NCBI GenBank assembly: GCA_019309545.1
Contig: JAFDGA010000021.1
Span: 1-37,472 of the forward strand
Direction of reading: 5' to 3'
DNA length: 37,472 bases
Source of the DNA: Deltaproteobacteria bacterium
Lineage (GTDB): Bacteria > Desulfobacterota > Desulfobaccia > Desulfobaccales > Desulfobaccaceae
The notes below the pieces were generated by a model that worked only from the letters and a program-made list of their open reading frames with translations, searched no databases and was not told the DNA's origin. Numbering within the stretch: position 1 is the stretch's first letter; every line of letters begins with the position of its first letter. This document shows, in pieces, positions 34,970-37,472 of this stretch. The translations under genes and the position numbers were made by a program.

Positions 34970-35944
34970 CTAAAGCTTTCGATCGCTTCCTACTCCTGGT
35001 CCGGAACCGCCTTCGATGTCGGAGACTACTTTCTCTCTAAAAAAATCTGGATAATAGTCTAAAACCGCAGGATAGTATTTCTTTACCAGGCGTAAGTAGG
35101 TGCCCTCCCTTTTGCACTTTGCCAAAAACTGATTAAAGGCGTCCCGCAGTTGCCGGGAGGTTTTAGCAAAGGCACAACCCATTTCCTGTTGGGGAGAAAG
35201 AGGACCGATCACTTTGACCTTGCCGGGCCACTTCTCCAGGGCGATCAGGGCATCAGGGACATCCAAGAGGGTGCTCTCGGCATCGCCCTGGATGACTGCC
35301 GGGGCTAACTCGTTGACATTTCCAGCGAACAGTTTCACCCTGACGCCAGTCTCTTTCAACCCGTAAAGAGCCGGGTCGAGGCAGGTATTGGCCTTCCCCA
35401 GAATGGTGTGTCCCTTTAAAAGGGCTTTAACCGCACCGATATCCTTTCTGATATCACCACTGGGAACAATGGGCTTCAGGGGTGAATCGGCGCGGGCGAT
35501 TAACCAGACCTGGGTGGGAAACGTAGGGGTGGAATAATCCACAATTTTTTGCCGCCAAGGGAGAATGGTGAAGCCATTGGCGACCATATCGCCTCTGATC
35601 GGCACCTTCCCGATGACCTGGATCTCGTCACCCATAGGTTTCACTTTTTTCCCCGTCAGGTCCCCGATCACATTCTTCCAGGAAGTTTTGATGAACTTAT
35701 ACCTGACCCCCAGATATTTGGCAAAGAGTTTTACCAGTTCCACATCCATGCCGTCCCCGCTGCCGGTGACAAAATTGGCGTAGGGAATGCCAAGATGTCT
35801 CAGAACCCCTCTTTCTTTAACTTCCTGAAGATCGCCCCCCGAGACGGTGCCAGTGAAAACGACAGCTAACAGGATGATCGAATACCACCACGTTGCCACG
35901 AAAACCAAAAGGATCTTCCGCCATCTTAACCAACGATTATACAT
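34970..35944 (-). CDS. Periplasmic solute-binding protein, family 3
   Basis: A 324-residue amino-acid-type binding protein (SBP_bac_3). It has a signal peptide or anchor (about 12-33), then the family start LQEVKERGVLRHLGIPYANF, DGMDVELVKLFAKYLGVRYK and the hinge region VANGFTILPWRQKIVDYSTP. The C-terminal lobe has MGCAFAKTSRQLRDAFNQFL and GTYLRLVKKYYP. No ABC permease or ATPase is near, while two kinases follow on the same strand, so it is more likely a sensory ligand-binding partner than a transport component. The ATG is preceded by AAGGAG at 5 bases. Confidence 0.9.
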   Translation of the reverse strand: MYNRWLRWRKILLVFVATWWYSIILLAVVFTGTVSGGDLQEVKERGVLRHLGIPYANFVTGSGDGMDVELVKLFAKYLGVRYKFIKTSWKNVIGDLTGKKVKPMGDEIQVIGKVPIRGDMVANGFTILPWRQKIVDYSTPTFPTQVWLIARADSPLKPIVPSGDIRKDIGAVKALLKGHTILGKANTCLDPALYGLKETGVRVKLFAGNVNELAPAVIQGDAESTLLDVPDALIALEKWPGKVKVIGPLSPQQEMGCAFAKTSRQLRDAFNQFLAKCKREGTYLRLVKKYYPAVLDYYPDFFREKVVSDIEGGSGPGVGSDRKL

Positions 35945-36043
35945 CCCATCTCCTTACTTTGATAAAGGATATATATTTTCAGTCACTCCTTTCCCGGCGC
36001 CGGTTTCGGTTTCAAGAGGAAACAGGTGTCTTCTGGTTGTATA

Positions 36044-36436
36044 CCAGCCAAAGATTTCCTCTACCGGTTTGCGCCGGCGTTGACTGAGGGCGTAACCCGG
36101 ACGGCGGGTAGCGGCGGTCCATGGCAGATTTCCTCCCCTTGCCGTTTTGGGCCCCATGCGGCACGGCATTCAAAGCCAGCAGCGATTGGACAAACTCCCG
36201 AGTACCACAAGCCTTATCACCGTCCACGGTAATGCGAGACCCCGGCCGGAAACTCTTCAGGGAGGCCCAAGCCGCCATCACGGTGCTGTCCCGGTGAAAT
36301 GCTCGTCCGACAGCGGTTCGGCCAGGGCTTGATTCACCATGTTCCGAATCGGCCGCAGCGGATGGTCCTGGGGCACTCGAGCTTCCGGAGAAAGGTAGCT
36401 GAACATTGCTTGCTGGTGTACATCGTCACCCCGCAT
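36044..36436 (-). pseudogene. IS5-family transposase pseudogene (DUF772/DDE type)
   Basis: The N-terminus is intact (MRGDDVHQQAMFSYLSPEA, then VPQDHPLRPIRNMVNQALAE) but jumps directly to LSDEHFT, skipping some 80 residues found in full-length relatives. After a frame change the frame reads AWASLKSFRP and jumps again to ITVDGDKACGTREFVQSLL, then VPHGAQN. A further frame shift leads to RRPGYALSQRRRKPVEEIFG, after which similarity ends. Two deletions and two frameshifts make it certainly non-functional. An ATG at 36436 is the likely original start. Confidence 0.85.
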
Positions 36437-36546
36437 AGTCGTTGCCTCCGTATAAGATCTTGTTATCCTTGAGTATAGCACCTTTTGGGCTTTAAAGACA
36501 GTACTTTTTGGCGCTCTCAAGTAACGAGTTTTTCAACAGCCTGTTA
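36044..36546 (-). mobile_element. Remnant of an IS5-like insertion sequence
   Basis: One end is recognisable at 36525-36546: CGAGTTTTTCAACAGCCTGTTA, typical of IS5-group termini. The opposite end, expected as the reverse complement near 36000, is missing. Between them lies a transposase with internal deletions and frameshifts. The element interrupts the tyrosine recombinase gene whose 3' part starts at its edge. Confidence 0.75.
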
Positions 36547-36762
36547 GGACATGAGAACCGCAGCACTACCGAGATTTATCTACATTCCATCGGAGAAGCG
36601 GAACGGGAAGCGATGGCGGTATTTGAACGGGTAAGCCCGGAAGAGCTTTCCGGGGAAGGTTTCACACAAAGTCTCACACAGAAAAAACAAAGGTTAGCCA
36701 AATCAGCTAACCCGTTGATATCTTTGGTGGGCCGTCAGGGTCTCGAACCCCGAACCTACTGA
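36541..36762 (+). pseudogene. Tyrosine recombinase (integrase), C-terminal stub
   Basis: The frame reads LLGHENRSTTEIYLHSIGEA, the last catalytic block of phage-type integrases, including the box histidine and the nucleophilic Tyr. The 5' part, with the first Arg and the His-x-x-Arg motif, has been removed by the IS remnant ending at 36546. The frame continues through a terminator region and runs into the tRNA-Lys gene, where it stops (GRQGLEPRTY then TGA). That arrangement is usual for integrases of elements inserted at a tRNA 3' end. It marks the border of a former or present genomic island. Confidence 0.85.
36682..36712 (-). terminator. Intrinsic terminator of tRNA-Lys
   Basis: On the minus strand GGTTAGC and GCTAACC (36712-36692) form a perfect 7-bp stem with a 7-base loop, followed by TTTGTTTTTT (36691-36682). 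It lies 13 bases beyond the CCA end of the tRNA and inside the coding frame of the integrase stub. Confidence 0.8.
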
Positions 36763-36800
36763 TTAAGAGTCAGTTGCTCTACCAATTGAGCTAACGGCCC
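36725..36800 (-). tRNA. tRNA-Lys (anticodon CTT)
   Basis: A complete cloverleaf on the minus strand. The acceptor stem GGGCCGT/ACGGCCC is perfect, and the D arm is GCTC-AATTGGTA-GAGC. The anticodon arm is ACTGA-CTCTTAA-TCAGT with anticodon CTT (lysine, AAG). The T arm CGGGG-TTCGAGA-CCCTG has one G-T pair. Discriminator A is followed by an encoded CCA (36727-36725). The gene has its own promoter and terminator. The 3' half served as an integration site, as the adjoining integrase stub shows. Confidence 0.97.
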
Positions 36801-36818
36801 ATACCTTGACTGGCCTTG

Positions 36819-36847
36819 ATTATCGCACATTTTATAAAAATTGGCAA
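36819..36847 (-). promoter_or_regulatory. Promoter of tRNA-Lys
   Basis: On the minus strand TTGCCA (36842-36847) and GATAAT (36819-36824) are 17 bases apart. The -10 ends 18 bases before the tRNA 5' end, in an AT-rich stretch typical of stable RNA promoters. Confidence 0.7.
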
Positions 36848-37015
36848 AAATTTTTCATTTTATGCGCGCCTTCGCGCACAGTTCGCGCAAACTAGCTTGA
36901 AGGCGTAGCCCAATATTTAATCAGATTTTTCCAAGGCTTCGGCGATCTTGATGACGGTGTCTAAGACTTTTTTTTATGGTATTATTTAGATAGTCATTAC
37001 TCAGAGCGTGTAATT

Positions 37016-37203
37016 GATTAACTTTTCAGGCTGCATATTGGACGTGTTGCCCCGGGAAATTAATTGGCGACGATGTCCGGTTTACGTTGGCGACTACGGC
37101 GGTAGCTTCTCAACTTGCTCAGCAACTGCGTTTGATTGCCGGGGCGTTGACGACCCAGGGCATTGCTTTGGACAGCTTGAGACTGTTGCAAAACGATACG
37201 TAA
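37016..37203 (+). pseudogene. C-terminal fragment of an unidentified gene
   Basis: An open frame of 62 codons without a start codon, ending with a stop at 37201-37203. The second half (VRFTLATTAVASQLAQQLRL, then IAGALTTQGIALDSLRLLQN) has a regular amphipathic pattern like a real protein C-terminus, but I do not recognise the family. It lies 83 bases upstream of the transposase start, so it may have been cut off by insertion. Confidence 0.3.
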
Positions 37204-37286
37204 ATATTACTAAAAATTAATACAAAAAAGACTCCCAAAATGCTTAACTTATGGTAATATCAAGGAAACATTTTTCTGGAGCTGAT

Positions 37287-37472
37287 ATGAGCAAAAAGGG
37301 CCGAGCCAACGGTTCATTCTTTGGCAACCATATTTATGAAAGCCTCTTGGCCCGGCGGTCCCACCTCCTTTATGAACTGGGTCAGGTGGTGGACTTCAGC
37401 TTTGTCCGCCATGCCTGCCGGGACTTTTACGTGGATTGGGGCCGGGACGCCTGGGACCCGGTGTTGATGTTC
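37287..37472 (+). CDS. Transposase, IS1182-like (DUF772), N-terminal part
   Basis: 62 codons are visible before the window ends. After a short basic N-terminus (MSKKGRANGSFFGNHIYESL) the frame reads LYELGQVVDFSFVRHACRDF, then YVDWGRDAWDPVLMF, the DUF772 start found in IS1182/IS5-group DDE transposases. The ATG at 37287 has GGAG at 5 bases. It differs from the IS remnant at 36044-36546. Whether it is intact cannot be seen. Confidence 0.82.
   Translation, partial: MSKKGRANGSFFGNHIYESLLARRSHLLYELGQVVDFSFVRHACRDFYVDWGRDAWDPVLMF

Larger units (their letters stand above)
36801..37286. other. Region of decayed fragments between tRNA-Lys and a transposase
   Basis: No intact gene is seen. On the minus strand 36924-36974 encodes VLDTVIKIAEALEKSD and a stop, like the tail of a small helix-turn-helix regulator, with no start. 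On + a frame from 37016 to 37203 without a start codon ends GALTTQGIALDSLRLLQNDT. A GCGCGC-rich patch lies near 36863-36890. These look like gene scraps left by rearrangement. Confidence 0.45.

Noticed and set aside
1-37472. CRISPR arrays, rRNA genes or a replication origin
   Set aside because: I saw no regularly spaced repeats, no rRNA segments and no DnaA-box cluster; the only multi-copy element found is the three-copy intergenic repeat.

Overview
The window looks like chromosomal DNA of a GC-rich, Gram-negative anaerobe, most likely a deltaproteobacterium (Desulfobacterota; a Desulfobacca/Syntrophobacter-like relative would fit). The reasons are a complete outer-membrane and lipid A block using LpxI rather than LpxH, a two-subunit class I fumarase, MeaB plus a YgfG/ScpB-type methylmalonyl-CoA decarboxylase, a hopanoid glycosyltransferase, LarB, and large PAS/GAF histidine kinases. 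The assignment is inferred from gene content only.

Layout. 1-591: the 3' end of a DNA methyltransferase carrying a C-terminal Mrr-like nuclease domain. 865-10717 (+): lysS, lolC/E, lolD, bamA, skp/ompH, lpxD, fabZ, lpxA and lpxI, a tight run that charges lysine, exports lipoproteins, assembles outer-membrane proteins and starts lipid A synthesis. 10804-14130 (-): a small unknown protein, a D,D-carboxypeptidase with a long basic tail, a DHA2-type MFS exporter and a thioredoxin-fold protein. 14489-18763 (+): HpnI-like glycosyltransferase, LarB, a flavodoxin-like reductase and an FAD oxidoreductase. 18754-21046 (-): a coiled-coil protein, MeaB and a DUF72 protein, divergent from scpB. 21290-23532 (+): scpB, a zinc-ribbon protein and a radical SAM protein. 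23574-24450 (-): an FMN reductase-like protein and a DUF2007 protein.

24498-24775 (-) holds no convincing protein gene. It has a consensus sigma70 promoter, a 5'/3' closing stem, internal helices and an intrinsic terminator: a structured non-coding RNA gene of about 240 nt, possibly 6S-like. A sugar-nucleotide epimerase follows on +. 26082-35944 (-) carries an orphan kinase-like protein, fumarase beta and alpha subunits, and a three-gene sensory unit: solute-binding protein, membrane histidine kinase, and a hybrid kinase with receivers at both ends.

The right end (36000-37472) is the scar of mobile DNA. An intact tRNA-Lys(CTT), with its own promoter and terminator, abuts the C-terminal stub of a tyrosine recombinase whose reading frame runs into the tRNA. 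The recombinase is cut off by an IS5-like end followed by a badly decayed transposase. A second transposase gene begins at the right edge.

Three copies of an intergenic repeat (conserved core TTTAAAAGGTTAATTT followed by a G-rich/C-rich hairpin) lie at about 20060, 27800 and 29342. The best candidates for something undescribed are the structured RNA, this repeat family, the BamA N-terminal extension, the polybasic carboxypeptidase tail and the radical SAM protein with a CX4CX2C motif.
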